Shown here: in pieces, positions 1 to 7,517 of the stretch
Position numbering within the stretch: the first letter of the stretch is position 1
How the letters are laid out: each line of letters begins with the position of its first letter
Source: JAVVHE01 sp038238915
GTDB taxonomy: Bacteria; Pseudomonadota; Alphaproteobacteria; Sphingomonadales; Sphingomonadaceae
Reading direction: 5' to 3'
Length of the DNA stretch: 64,000 bases
Assembly (NCBI GenBank): GCA_038238915.1
Contig: JBBSFH010000013.1
Span: 1-64,000 of the forward strand
Program-made: the position numbers and the translations under genes
The notes under the pieces: model-generated
Seen by the model: the letters and a program-made list of their open reading frames with translations, nothing else
The model's database searches: none
Told to the model about the DNA's origin: nothing

Positions 1-41
1 GCAACCCGCTCGCGCAAGTCCTGCGAATACGCCCTCGCCAT
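1..41 (-). mobile_element. IS630-type transposase, N-terminal fragment (cut by window edge)
   Basis: Reading leftwards from an ATG at 41 gives MARAYSQDLRERV, the typical start of the helix-turn-helix region of IS630-family transposases, and the frame runs off the window edge. Only 13 residues are visible, so the family call rests on this short but characteristic stretch. The gene lies just downstream of olsB on the same strand. Whether the element is intact cannot be judged from here. Confidence 0.65.
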
Positions 42-134
42 CCCATGCCGGCCTCCGTCCCCGGCCAGCCGCTTGAATCAGATCACCCCGCGCTTGGGAA
101 TCCCCCAAACGATTCAAGCGGGACGAGTCAGACT
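42..134. repeat. Probable terminal region of the IS630-type element
   Basis: This non-coding stretch separates the transposase start from the olsB stop. It holds an 11-bp perfect inverted repeat, CCGCTTGAATC at 69-79 and GATTCAAGCGG at 111-121. Inverted repeats near the ends fit an insertion-sequence terminus. IS630 elements insert at TA, and a TA lies at 135-137 inside the olsB stop codon. The exact element boundary is inference. Confidence 0.45.
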
Positions 135-932
135 CTAGGCCGCGTTCATATACCGAGCCGCGTACCGCTCGGTAATCCGGTCCACCGGCATGATCACGAA
201 CACGTCGATCGTGTTGAAATCGCGGTCCACGCTCCCCCCGTCCCCGATCATCGCTCCCACGCGCAGATAGCCCTTGATCAGCGGCGGCAATGCGCGTGCG
301 GCCGCGCGCGCGTCGTAGCTTCCCACGGGCAGCAGATCGGTCTCCACCCGTTGCGCGGGCCACGCGTAGGCGCGCAGTTCTGGGGGTGCGAGGTGATGGT
401 GATGCAGATAGGTCAACGCCTGCGCGTGCTCCCCCACCTCCACCCCGTGCAGCGATCCGCAGCCGAACATGTGCCCGATGCCGCTCGCCTTCAGATAACT
501 CGCGATGCCGCGCCACAGCAGGCTGATCGTGGGCGCATCGCGGAAGTCCGCCGCGACGCAGGACCGTCCGAGTTCGAGCAGTTGCAGCCCGCTCCCCGCC
601 CCGCTCAGCAGCGGCCCCAGATCGAACTCCCCCGCCGAGTAGAAGCCGCCGTGCCGCGCAGCGATGCTCTGGCGGAGCAGCCGGTAGGTGCCCACCACCG
701 CAGGTTCGCCCGCGCCCGCATGATCGAGCACGAGCAGATGATCGCACACCGGATCATAGGCATCGACATCGAGCCCGCTGACGCGTGCTTCTTCGGTGGC
801 CCTGGCGCCCTGTTCCTCGAAGAAAATCCGGTAGCGCAGCCGCTGCGCCGCCGCGATCTCGGCGTCGGTGGCGGCAAGCCGAACCTCGAGCGCGCCCGCG
901 CGGTGAGTGAAGGGCAGTTCGGTGGCGTCCAT
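135..932 (-). CDS. olsB: Ornithine-acyl-ACP N-acyltransferase (OlsB-like)
   Basis: The 265-residue protein has the fold signature of the OlsB/GNAT-like acyltransferases that move a 3-hydroxyacyl chain from acyl carrier protein to the alpha-amino group of ornithine, the first step of ornithine lipid synthesis. Typical features are the early RLRYRIFFEEQG segment (residues 31-42), the DHLLVLD strand, TYRLLRQ near residue 82, and LELGRSCV before a conserved basic C-terminal half. The length is normal for the family. No olsA acyltransferase is adjacent, so the second step must be encoded elsewhere. Its stop codon TAG coincides with the possible insertion-sequence boundary. The enzyme would work at the cytoplasmic face of the inner membrane. 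Confidence 0.8.
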   Translation of the reverse strand: MDATELPFTHRAGALEVRLAATDAEIAAAQRLRYRIFFEEQGARATEEARVSGLDVDAYDPVCDHLLVLDHAGAGEPAVVGTYRLLRQSIAARHGGFYSAGEFDLGPLLSGAGSGLQLLELGRSCVAADFRDAPTISLLWRGIASYLKASGIGHMFGCGSLHGVEVGEHAQALTYLHHHHLAPPELRAYAWPAQRVETDLLPVGSYDARAAARALPPLIKGYLRVGAMIGDGGSVDRDFNTIDVFVIMPVDRITERYAARYMNAA

Positions 933-992
933 GGCCCGCTATAGGCCTGTGGGGGCGGGTGGGGCTAGCTGGGCCGGGTGCGGTGCGGACGG

Positions 993-1292
993 TTACGTGA
1001 TTCGCTCGAAGACTGCCTCGATATCGCGCGCGCCGTGGAGGACTCGAACCAGCTCGATCCCGTCGGCGAGCGGCAGATGGAAGAGGACATACGCGCCGAC
1101 GGGTGCCGAGCGCAGGTCCACCATCAGTTCGAGGCGGGCGCGGCCCGAACGCGGATGATCGGCGAGGCGCCGGAGCGTCGCCTCGATCCGATCGAGCAGG
1201 CGATCGGCGGCGACGGGATCTTCGCGCGCGATATGAAGCCAGAGTTCGAACAGATCGTCTTCGGCGAGCGGGCGGCGCGTAACGCGCCCCAT
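993..1292 (-). CDS. parE: ParE/RelE-family toxin
   Basis: A 99-residue protein of the ParE/RelE superfamily. The visible hallmarks are LAEDDLFELWLHIA at residues 9-22, the HPRSGRARLEL loop in the middle, and the C-terminal VRVLHGARDIEAVF segment found in plasmid-type ParE toxins. Family members poison DNA gyrase or, for RelE, ribosome-bound mRNA; which applies here is not visible. The start codon directly follows the antitoxin stop (TGA-ATG, no spacing), so the pair should be translationally coupled and the antitoxin made first. The pair sits between gshB and olsB on the same strand. Confidence 0.85.
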   Translation of the reverse strand: MGRVTRRPLAEDDLFELWLHIAREDPVAADRLLDRIEATLRRLADHPRSGRARLELMVDLRSAPVGAYVLFHLPLADGIELVRVLHGARDIEAVFERIT

Positions 1293-1472
1293 TCAGCGCG
1301 GCCGCTCCGGGGCGCTGCGTTCGGCGAGCGCGGCGCGGGCGCGCTGTTTGATGTCGGCAATATCGAGCGGGGTGGCGGGGCCGCTTTCGATCCCTCGGCG
1401 GATCGCGGTCCGAAGATCGGCGAGTTTATCGGTTGGCGCGATCTCATCGAAGCTGGCGGCTAGCTGTCCCAT
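1293..1472 (-). CDS. parD: Short ParD-like antitoxin
   Basis: I start this gene at the ATG at 1472, giving 59 residues (MGQLAASFDEIAP...). The frame stays open further upstream, but a longer start would run back into gshB. The segment LRTAIRRGIESGPATPLDI resembles the toxin-binding C-terminal part of ParD/CopG-type antitoxins. A full ribbon-helix-helix DNA-binding domain is not obvious, so autoregulation is uncertain. It begins 19 bp after the gshB stop and directly precedes the toxin gene; that position supports the antitoxin call more than the sequence alone. Confidence 0.7.
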   Translation of the reverse strand: MGQLAASFDEIAPTDKLADLRTAIRRGIESGPATPLDIADIKQRARAALAERSAPERPR

Positions 1473-1491
1473 AGGCGCAAAGGTCGGCGAC

Positions 1492-2469
1492 TCACCTATG
1501 GGTGTCAAGCATTGCCCGTTCCGCGCGCCTCTCGATCGCCTCCCAGATGCGCGCGGGCGTATCGCTCCCATTGAACGCGTCGATCGTCACGATCCCGGTT
1601 GGCGAGGTGACGTTGATCTCGGTCAGAAGCCCGTCGATCACGTCGATGCCCACGAACAGCAGCCCGCGCGCCTTCAGCTCTGGCCCCAGCCTCGCGCAGA
1701 TCGCCTCTTCGCGGGGCGTCAGCGCAGCGGCGGCGGCGCGCCCGCCCACGGCCAGATTGCTGCGGATTTCGCCGTCACGCGGGATGCGGTTCAAGGCGCC
1801 CGTCACCTCGCCGTCCACCAGCACGATGCGCTTGTCGCCCTCCGATACGCGCGGCAAAAAGCGCTGGACCATGAACGGCTCGCGCCAGACATTGGCGAAC
1901 AAGTCCACCAGCGCGGACAGATTGCCATCGTCCACGCCCAACTTGAACACGGCCGCGCCCGCGTTGCCGTGCAGCGGCTTGATCACCACCGCGCCGTGGC
2001 GCGCGCGGAAATCGAGCGCCTCTTCGAGCGAGCGCGTGATCATCGTCTCGGGCATCAGATCGGCGTAATCGAGCACGAACAGCTTCTCGGGCGCGTTCCT
2101 AACCGCAGCGGGATCGTTCACCACCAGCGTGCTCCCCGCGAGCCGCTCAAGCAGGTGGGTGGCGGTGATGTAGGCGATATCGAACGGCGGATCCTGGCGC
2201 ATCAGGACCACATCGATGTCGTCGCCCAGATCGAGCGTCTGTGCAGGGCCAGCGGTGAAATGGTCACCGTCCACACGCCGCACCGTGACCGCCCGTGCAC
2301 CCCTCGCGCGGACGCGGCCGCTATCCCAGCTGAGATCGGCGGCGGCATAATGGCGGAGCGTATGGCCGCGCGCCTGCGCGCTCAGCATCAGCGCGAAGGT
2401 CGAATCCCCCGCGATGTTGACGGCTTCGAGAGGGTCCATCTGGACCGCGACGCGCAGGGCCTTGCTCAT
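1492..2469 (-). CDS. gshB: Glutathione synthetase
   Basis: This 325-residue ATP-grasp enzyme joins gamma-glutamylcysteine to glycine with ATP, the last step of glutathione synthesis in the cytosol. The chosen start gives MSKALRVAVQMDPLEAVNI, matching the typical N-terminus with the conserved D/GDSTFAL stretch. RQDPPFDIAYITATHLLE (about residues 116-133), VIKPLHGNAGAAVFK and the C-terminal GIDVIDGLLTEINVTSPTG are diagnostic of prokaryotic GshB. The length is normal. A ParDE pair follows within 19 bp on the same strand and may share its transcript. Confidence 0.95.
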   Translation of the reverse strand: MSKALRVAVQMDPLEAVNIAGDSTFALMLSAQARGHTLRHYAAADLSWDSGRVRARGARAVTVRRVDGDHFTAGPAQTLDLGDDIDVVLMRQDPPFDIAYITATHLLERLAGSTLVVNDPAAVRNAPEKLFVLDYADLMPETMITRSLEEALDFRARHGAVVIKPLHGNAGAAVFKLGVDDGNLSALVDLFANVWREPFMVQRFLPRVSEGDKRIVLVDGEVTGALNRIPRDGEIRSNLAVGGRAAAAALTPREEAICARLGPELKARGLLFVGIDVIDGLLTEINVTSPTGIVTIDAFNGSDTPARIWEAIERRAERAMLDTHR

Positions 2470-2582
2470 GCGCGAGGGGTAGGTGCGCGCACGCCGATGG
2501 ACAAGAGACAGGTTCGCGCCCGGCGGCTGGAACCTTCGTGCCGGACATTCCGTTTTCGCGGCCATCCACCGGAGACAGGATC

Positions 2583-3122
2583 ATGGCGACCGCAGCAACC
2601 TCGACCACCCGTACCCCCTCGACCCGCGCCAAGCCCAAGACGGGCGCGCGCGCCACGCGCAGGATCGGCAGCGCGGCGGCCAAGCCCGCAGACGCGATCA
2701 AGCTGCTCAAGGACGATCACCGCGAGGTGAAGGGCTGGTTCGCCGCGTTCGACAAGGCGCATGACGATGCCGAAAAGCAGGATTTGGCCAACAAGATCTG
2801 CAAGGCGCTGACCATTCACGCGAAGATCGAGGAAGAAATCTTCTACCCCGCCGCATATGCAGCGATCAACGATGACGATCTGCTCGACGAGGCCGAAGTG
2901 GAACACGCCAGCGCGAAGCAGTTGATCGCCGAAATCCAGGCGAGCAAGGCGGGTGAGCCGCTGTTCGATGCGCGCGTGACCGTGCTCGGCGAATACATCA
3001 ACCATCACGTCGAAGAGGAAGAGTCCGAGCTGTTCCCCGAATGCCGCGATTCCTCGATGGACCTGCGTGCGCTTGGCCAGCAACTCGCCGCGCGCAAGAG
3101 CGAGCTGATGGCGGCGATGTAA
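2583..3122 (+). CDS. Hemerythrin HHE-domain protein
   Basis: A 179-residue protein with a basic, Ala/Thr/Lys-rich N-terminal tail (about 35 residues) followed by a hemerythrin-like four-helix domain. Iron-ligand candidates are visible as LKDDHREVKGWF, LTIHAKIEEEIFYP, EVEHASAKQLI and INHHVEEEESELFP. Such proteins bind a di-iron site and are linked to oxygen, NO or oxidative-stress sensing or storage; the exact role is not known here. The ATG at 2583 has a purine-rich GGAGACAGGA just upstream. It is divergent from gshB and ends 5 bp before the convergent patatin gene. Confidence 0.85.
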   Translation: MATAATSTTRTPSTRAKPKTGARATRRIGSAAAKPADAIKLLKDDHREVKGWFAAFDKAHDDAEKQDLANKICKALTIHAKIEEEIFYPAAYAAINDDDLLDEAEVEHASAKQLIAEIQASKAGEPLFDARVTVLGEYINHHVEEEESELFPECRDSSMDLRALGQQLAARKSELMAAM

Positions 3123-3127
3123 CGCGC

Positions 3128-4279
3128 CTACCCAGAACTGACCGTTACTCCCGCGCGCGCCTCGTGGACGATCACGCCCTCCAGCGGATCGAACACTCCT
3201 TCCCACGGGGCCGCGCGCAGCACCGCGCGCATATCGTTTAACCCCGCGTTCCAGCGCGTCTCGATGCCCTCGGCGCTGAAATCGATGTCCTTGCTATAGT
3301 TTTCGTGCTCGAGATGCGGCACCATCAGGCGCACCACGTGCAGTGTGGCATCGCAGCCGAGGCTGGCGATGTGCGCGATCTCGGGATCGTCGAGCGCGCC
3401 GGGTGCCAGGTGTTCCGCTAGCTCGCGGATCATCCGGCGCATCGCCTGCGCCTGCTTTTCGCGCATAACCTGCGCGGCCGAGCGGCTGGAATACTGGATG
3501 TTCTTCGACCTTGTGACGACGTCCCAGATGCTATCGGGCGCGGGACCGACCGGGTTCCACAGATGAACTTCGAAGACGAGGCTCGATTGCCGTTCGGACT
3601 GCTCGAAGACCACTTCGAGCGGTGTGTTCGACAGGATGCCGCCATCCCAGAAGAACTCGTCCCCGATCCGCACCGCCGGAAAGCTTGGCGGCAGCGCGCC
3701 CGAGGCAAGCACGTGATCGAGATTGAGCGACATGCGCGCGCTATCGAAATAGGTCATCTCGCTCGTGGTGACGTTCGCAGCCCCGATCGTCAGGCGCGTG
3801 GGATCGGTGCCGATCTCGTCCAGTGCGATCAGCTCATCGAGCGTCTTGCGCAGCGCATCGACGGTGTAGAACGCCGCATGTTCAGGGCCGAGTTTGGCGG
3901 ACAGATCCCACGCATCCGGATTGGGCTGGAAGAACTCGGGATCGCCCATCATCATGGTCAGCCAGTTCGCCGCCTGCTGGCCGAAGAAGGGCATGGTACG
4001 CGCTGCCTGCAGCGGCCAATCATATTCCACCCGCCGCCAGAATTCGCGCAGTTGTGCGACGCGCAGTTCGGGCGGATTGCCCGCGATCAGCGCACCATTG
4101 ATCGCTCCGATCGAGGTGCCGATCACCCAATCGGGCTCGTGCCCCGCCTCGTTCAGCGCTGCATAGGCCCCGGCCTGATACGCACCGAGCGCGCCGCCGC
4201 CCTGCTGGACAAGGACGAGCGCGCCGAAATCGGAGAGCGGACGGCGGGGTTTGGCGGTGGGAGCAGGCGGCACGGTCAC
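3128..4279 (-). CDS. Patatin-like phospholipase
   Basis: A 383-residue patatin-family lipid acyl hydrolase. It shows the oxyanion-hole motif QQGGGALGAYQAG (residues 25-37), the nucleophile elbow GTSIG with Ser56, and a DGG motif (FFWDGGILSNTPL, near residue 210) supplying the catalytic Asp. The C-terminal half resembles the extension found in many proteobacterial members. There is no signal peptide, so it is probably cytosolic or peripherally membrane-bound. The start is GTG at 4279 with GGAGAA six bases upstream. It lies 58 bp downstream of a lipoprotein gene on the same strand, likely co-transcribed. Confidence 0.88.
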   Translation of the reverse strand: MTVPPAPTAKPRRPLSDFGALVLVQQGGGALGAYQAGAYAALNEAGHEPDWVIGTSIGAINGALIAGNPPELRVAQLREFWRRVEYDWPLQAARTMPFFGQQAANWLTMMMGDPEFFQPNPDAWDLSAKLGPEHAAFYTVDALRKTLDELIALDEIGTDPTRLTIGAANVTTSEMTYFDSARMSLNLDHVLASGALPPSFPAVRIGDEFFWDGGILSNTPLEVVFEQSERQSSLVFEVHLWNPVGPAPDSIWDVVTRSKNIQYSSRSAAQVMREKQAQAMRRMIRELAEHLAPGALDDPEIAHIASLGCDATLHVVRLMVPHLEHENYSKDIDFSAEGIETRWNAGLNDMRAVLRAAPWEGVFDPLEGVIVHEARAGVTVSSG

Positions 4280-4337
4280 AGGCGTTCTCCGGCATTGGCG
4301 CGCGCGCCTTGAGGCGCACGCGGCGGTGTGGCCCCGT

Positions 4338-5918
4338 CTACCATGTCGGCACGAGCGCGAGCGAGCGGACGCGGCCCGTTGCCGCTATCGCATCCTGCAC
4401 GCGCGGCATCTGGCGCACCGCCGCGAGCCGCGCCGCAAGCCGCCGGTCCTCCGCGCTCGCGCCGGGCGGTGCCCGCGTAATCTGCAGATCGATCAGCGCG
4501 CGCCCGCGATCCTTGTCCGACGCGAGCCGCGCGAGGAGCGAGGCCTGCGCGTCGTCGTCGCGTTCGAGGCACTGCGCCATCGCGGTCTCCGCCTCGCGGT
4601 TGTCGGCGGAATGGTGCTGCAGGCGAGCGGCGAATTCGGCTTTGGCGGCGGCATCGCCCGCGCGATGCGCGGCGCACGCGGTGAACGCCTCGATCCAGGC
4701 CACGCCATAGGGGCTGGCGTAGGTGGAAGCCTCAGCAAGCGCACGGCCGTCGGCGAGTGCCTGCGGATAATGGCCCGCGCGCACGAGCAGGATGACGCGG
4801 TTGATCGCCAGGGAGATCAGGCCGGGTTGTTCGGCGATCGGCGCGATCGTGCGGGTTAGCACCGCGATCGCCTCGTCGAAACGCCCCAGATCGGCGAGCG
4901 CATCGGACTGCGCGTTCCATACCCACCACGCCGGATCGTCGCCGCCCACCGGATGCGCCACGCCCTTGGCATCGATGGTAACGCGGACCTCGCTTCGCAT
5001 CAGCGGCTCCGGCTTCCCCTCGAACGGTGACAGCGCGTCGCGCGCCCGCCCGTCCGCGCGCATCGCCGCAACCCACGCGGCCAGAATGCGAGGGTCTTGC
5101 GGTGCCGCCACGCGCGCGGCATCGAGCGCGACGATGCGCGCCTTCACCGCGAGCGCCAGATCGGAACCGGCGCGCACCTCGACCGCGGACCACAGCCGCG
5201 CGAAGCGCGCGTCGCTCGCCATCTCGATCAGTGGATAGAGATCGCTCACCATGCCTAGCAGCACCGCCGCCTCGTCCACCCTGTCGTGCGCGAGCAGATC
5301 GATGATCGCATCGCGCTTCAAATAATCATAGCGCCCCGGCCCTTGGCCGCCGTCATAACCGATCGCGGCGAGCGCAACTTTGGTCCGCGCCAGCAAAGCC
5401 GCCTGCTCGGGCGCTTGCAGCGCTCGTAGCAGCGGATCGATCAGGCCGGGCAGGAAGCCGCGCACTGCGGCGGGGTTGGCGGTGGCGAAATCGATCAGCC
5501 GCGTCGCCGCGCCCGGTGCGTCGCCACCGAGCAGGCGCAACTCGATCGCGGTGCCCTCGAAAAATGGAACGCCGGGCCGCATCGCGGTCGCCGCATCGAT
5601 GTCGCGGAGGGCACCCGGATAGCGCCCGTTTTCGGCAAGCAGGCTGGCGCGCATCCACAGTAGTGCCGCGCGCGCAAGGCCGGGCGCGCGGTGCCGCGCG
5701 AGCGCGCGTTCGATGAGCGGAGCGATCTGCGCGGCCTTGTTGGCGAGCCGCAGTGCGTCCGCCTCGCGACTTACCGCCTGAACCTCGGCCACCTCGGGAT
5801 CGATCTGCGGCGGGGCTGCCTCGGGCGGCGACGCGACCTCAGCCCCCGGCTTTATCGGCGTCGCGTTCGCGGCGCAGGCCACGAGGGCGGCCGCGAACAA
5901 CCCAATCCAAACGCGCAT
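4338..5918 (-). CDS. TPR-like outer-membrane/periplasmic lipoprotein
   Basis: I choose the ATG at 5918 because it gives a lipoprotein signal (MRVWIGLFAAALVAC) with lipobox Cys15; the frame is open further upstream without a better start. The 526-residue product is rich in Ala/Leu helical hairpins resembling degenerate tetratricopeptide repeats, for example around LARAALLWMRASLLAENGRY and LADLGRFDEAIAVLTR. No enzymatic motif is visible. TPR lipoproteins usually act as scaffolds at the envelope. It precedes the patatin gene on the same strand; a functional link is only suggested by position. Confidence 0.7.
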   Translation of the reverse strand: MRVWIGLFAAALVACAANATPIKPGAEVASPPEAAPPQIDPEVAEVQAVSREADALRLANKAAQIAPLIERALARHRAPGLARAALLWMRASLLAENGRYPGALRDIDAATAMRPGVPFFEGTAIELRLLGGDAPGAATRLIDFATANPAAVRGFLPGLIDPLLRALQAPEQAALLARTKVALAAIGYDGGQGPGRYDYLKRDAIIDLLAHDRVDEAAVLLGMVSDLYPLIEMASDARFARLWSAVEVRAGSDLALAVKARIVALDAARVAAPQDPRILAAWVAAMRADGRARDALSPFEGKPEPLMRSEVRVTIDAKGVAHPVGGDDPAWWVWNAQSDALADLGRFDEAIAVLTRTIAPIAEQPGLISLAINRVILLVRAGHYPQALADGRALAEASTYASPYGVAWIEAFTACAAHRAGDAAAKAEFAARLQHHSADNREAETAMAQCLERDDDAQASLLARLASDKDRGRALIDLQITRAPPGASAEDRRLAARLAAVRQMPRVQDAIAATGRVRSLALVPTW

Positions 5919-5928
5919 CAATCCCTCC

Positions 5929-5957
5929 AGCCCACGCCCACGCCCACGCCCACGCCG
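5929..5957. repeat. Short CCCACG hexamer repeat
   Basis: Four near-perfect copies of the hexamer CCCACG lie just upstream of the lipoprotein start, in the gap before the divergent hsp20 promoter. They look like slippage products in GC-rich DNA. A change in copy number would alter the lipoprotein's 5' leader spacing, but no role is evident. Confidence 0.7.
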
Positions 5958-5982
5958 CGCTAGCGCATCATCGCGTGCGTGT

Positions 5983-6010
5983 CTTGACGCGCCGCAGCGC
6001 AATCCCATTT
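5983..6010 (+). promoter_or_regulatory. Sigma-32 (RpoH) heat-shock promoter of hsp20
   Basis: CTTGACG at 5983-5989 and CCCATTT at 6004-6010 match the heat-shock sigma factor consensus, with 17 bases between CTTG and CCCATTT, like the classic dnaK promoter. The start of transcription would fall near 6016-6018, giving a leader of about 83 bases in front of hsp20. Confidence 0.75.
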
Positions 6011-6016
6011 CGCGTG

Positions 6017-6102
6017 GTGTCGGATGCCAATCGGGTTCGGCGCTTTCCGGGTGCCGCCACAAGCGGGCCCATCAACATCAGTCGCTTTCAGGAGGACTTG
6101 TG
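6017..6102 (+). promoter_or_regulatory. ROSE-like RNA thermometer in the hsp20 leader
   Basis: The conserved ROSE pentamer U(U/C)GCU is present as TCGCT at 6082-6086, separated by only TTC from the Shine-Dalgarno AGGAGG at 6090-6095. G81-T82-C83 can pair with G95-A96-C97 and C85-T86 with A90-G91, leaving G84 opposite purines, as in known ROSE elements. Weak pairing can extend over the GTG start. An upstream hairpin at 6049-6070 (GGG..CCGC / GCGG.CCC) adds the expected extra stem. Melting at high temperature would free the ribosome site. Confidence 0.65.
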
Positions 6103-6594
6103 CGTACTTTCGATTTCACGCCCTATCGCCGTTCGATGATCGGCTTTGATCGTCTGTTCGATCAGCTCGAGCGCAACACCCAGGCCGCCCCCGCCGAGGG
6201 CTATCCGCCCTTCGATATCGAGAAGCTGGGCGACGATCAGTTCCGCATCGCCGTCGCGGTCGCGGGTTTCCGTGCCGACGAGGTCGACGTGACCGCGCAC
6301 AACAATGTGCTCACCATCAAGGGCCAGAAGGCCGATGGCGACGATCAGCGCCAGTGGCTGCACCGCGGTATCGCCGCGCGCGCGTTCGAGCGCCGCTTCG
6401 AACTCGCGGACTTCATCCAGGTCGGCTCGGCCGAACTGAAGGACGGTCTGCTGGTAATCGAGCTGCACCGCGAAGTCCCCGAGTCCGCCAAGCCGCGCAA
6501 GATCACGATCGGCGGGCAGACTGCGGCCGCGCCCGCGATCGATGTAACCGCGCACAACACCAACACGAATGAAAGTGTGGCGCAGGCGGCGTAA
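6100..6594 (+). CDS. ibpA: Small heat-shock protein Hsp20 (IbpA-like)
   Basis: A 164-residue alpha-crystallin-type chaperone that holds unfolding proteins in the cytosol until ATP-driven chaperones act. The N-terminus MRTFDFTPYRRSMIGFDRLF is typical of class A alphaproteobacterial Hsp20. The alpha-crystallin domain spans roughly residues 38-138 with YPPFDIEKLGDDQFRIAVAV, the loop GxLTIKG-like VLTIKGQK, and AFERRFELAD; the C-terminal tail has PRKITI, close to the I-x-I anchor. The GTG at 6100 follows AGGAGG at the right distance. A sigma-32 promoter and an RNA thermometer precede it, and a strong terminator follows. Confidence 0.93.
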   Translation: MRTFDFTPYRRSMIGFDRLFDQLERNTQAAPAEGYPPFDIEKLGDDQFRIAVAVAGFRADEVDVTAHNNVLTIKGQKADGDDQRQWLHRGIAARAFERRFELADFIQVGSAELKDGLLVIELHREVPESAKPRKITIGGQTAAAPAIDVTAHNTNTNESVAQAA

Positions 6595-6623
6595 TCCCCA
6601 CGTTCGCGCTTTCGCCAAGTTCG

Positions 6624-6661
6624 CCCCGCCCCTGGCAACGACCGGGGGCGGGGTTTTGTTT
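6624..6661 (+). terminator. Rho-independent terminator of hsp20
   Basis: CCCCGCCCC at 6624-6632 pairs perfectly with GGGGCGGGG at 6645-6653 around a 12-base loop and is followed by TTTTGTTT. It lies 30 bases after the hsp20 stop and makes the gene a single-gene transcript. Confidence 0.85.
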
Positions 6662-6734
6662 ATGGCGCGCACTGGTGAAGGCGATATTTTCGATCTCGGC
6701 GCGCTCGATCACCAATCGCGACACGGGAGCCTTG

Positions 6735-7517
6735 TCAGATCTCCAGTCGGCCCTCGTGCAGGCGAACCACGCGGTCCATCCGCGCGGCGAGCGCCTCGTT
6801 GTGCGTGGCCACCAGCGCGGCCGAGCCGTGGCCGCGCACCAGCGCCACGAACTCATCGAACACGCGCGCGGCGGTCGCCTCGTCCAGGTTGCCCGTCGGC
6901 TCGTCCGCGAGCACCAGCGCGGGCGCGTTCGCCAGCGCGCGCGCGACCGCGACGCGCTGCTGTTCGCCGCCCGAAAGCTGCGACGGTCGGTGATCGAGGC
7001 GGGCACCGAGACCAAGATCGCTCAGCAGCGCGTCCGCGCGGGTGCGCGCCTGCGCGGGGGTGCGGCCCTGGATCAGTTGCGGGAGGACGACATTCTCGCG
7101 TGCGGTGAAATCGGGGAGCAGATGATGGAACTGGTAGACGAAGCCCAGCCGCTCGCGGCGCACGCGCGTGCGCTCGGCGTTGGATAGCTGCGCCGCCTCG
7201 ACGCCGTCGATCAGGATGCGCCCGCCAAAACCACCTTCGAGCAAGCCCACCGCCTGCAATAGAGTGGACTTGCCCGATCCCGACGGACCGAGCAGGGCGA
7301 CGATCTCGCCGCGGTTCACGCTCAGGTCCACGCCGCGCAGGACTTCGATGGCGGCCGAGCCTTGCTGGAATGTGCGCGTCAGGCCGATCGTCTGGAGCGC
7401 GGCCCGGCCCCCTCCGTCGGCTTCGCCGCCACCTCCCCCAGAGGGGGAGGACCTAAGATGCTCCCCCTCTGGGGGAGGTGCCCGAAGAGCGAAGGGGGCC
7501 TGGCCCAGATCACTCAT
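6735..7517 (-). CDS. lolD: Lipoprotein-releasing ABC transporter ATPase LolD with palindrome-encoded N-terminal insert
   Basis: A 260-residue ABC ATPase that powers release of outer-membrane lipoproteins from the inner membrane. Walker A GPSGSGKS (residues 77-84), Q-loop YQFHHLLPDFTARENV, signature LSGGEQQR (181-188) and Walker B LVLADEP (201-207) are intact, and the Q-loop stretch is LolD-like. The gene starts at ATG 7517, overlapping the lolC stop by 8 bases, which fixes the start. Residues about 6-39, before the first core strand, are Pro/Gly-rich and encoded by a GC-rich imperfect palindrome; no start codon exists between this insert and the core, so the insert must be translated. Usual members lack this extension. 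Confidence 0.93.
   Translation of the reverse strand: MSDLGQAPFALRAPPPEGEHLRSSPSGGGGGEADGGGRAALQTIGLTRTFQQGSAAIEVLRGVDLSVNRGEIVALLGPSGSGKSTLLQAVGLLEGGFGGRILIDGVEAAQLSNAERTRVRRERLGFVYQFHHLLPDFTARENVVLPQLIQGRTPAQARTRADALLSDLGLGARLDHRPSQLSGGEQQRVAVARALANAPALVLADEPTGNLDEATAARVFDEFVALVRGHGSAALVATHNEALAARMDRVVRLHEGRLEI
7404..7501 (-). repeat. Palindromic repeat element, copy 1, inside lolD
   Basis: An approximately 98-bp imperfect inverted repeat: CCTCCGTCGGCTTCGCCGCC with an adjoining ACCTCCCCC on the left arm, and GGGGGAGGTGCCCGAAGAGC with GAAGGGGG on the right. It is clearly homologous to the sequence at 23219-23334 in lysA. In both places it follows the first few codons of the gene and is read in the same orientation and frame, giving a shared GGEADGGG peptide end. 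Confidence 0.85.

Noticed and set aside
1348..2730. A 460-codon open frame antisense to gshB and running into the hemerythrin region.
   Set aside because: It contradicts two well-supported genes on defined strands and has the composition of a shadow frame.
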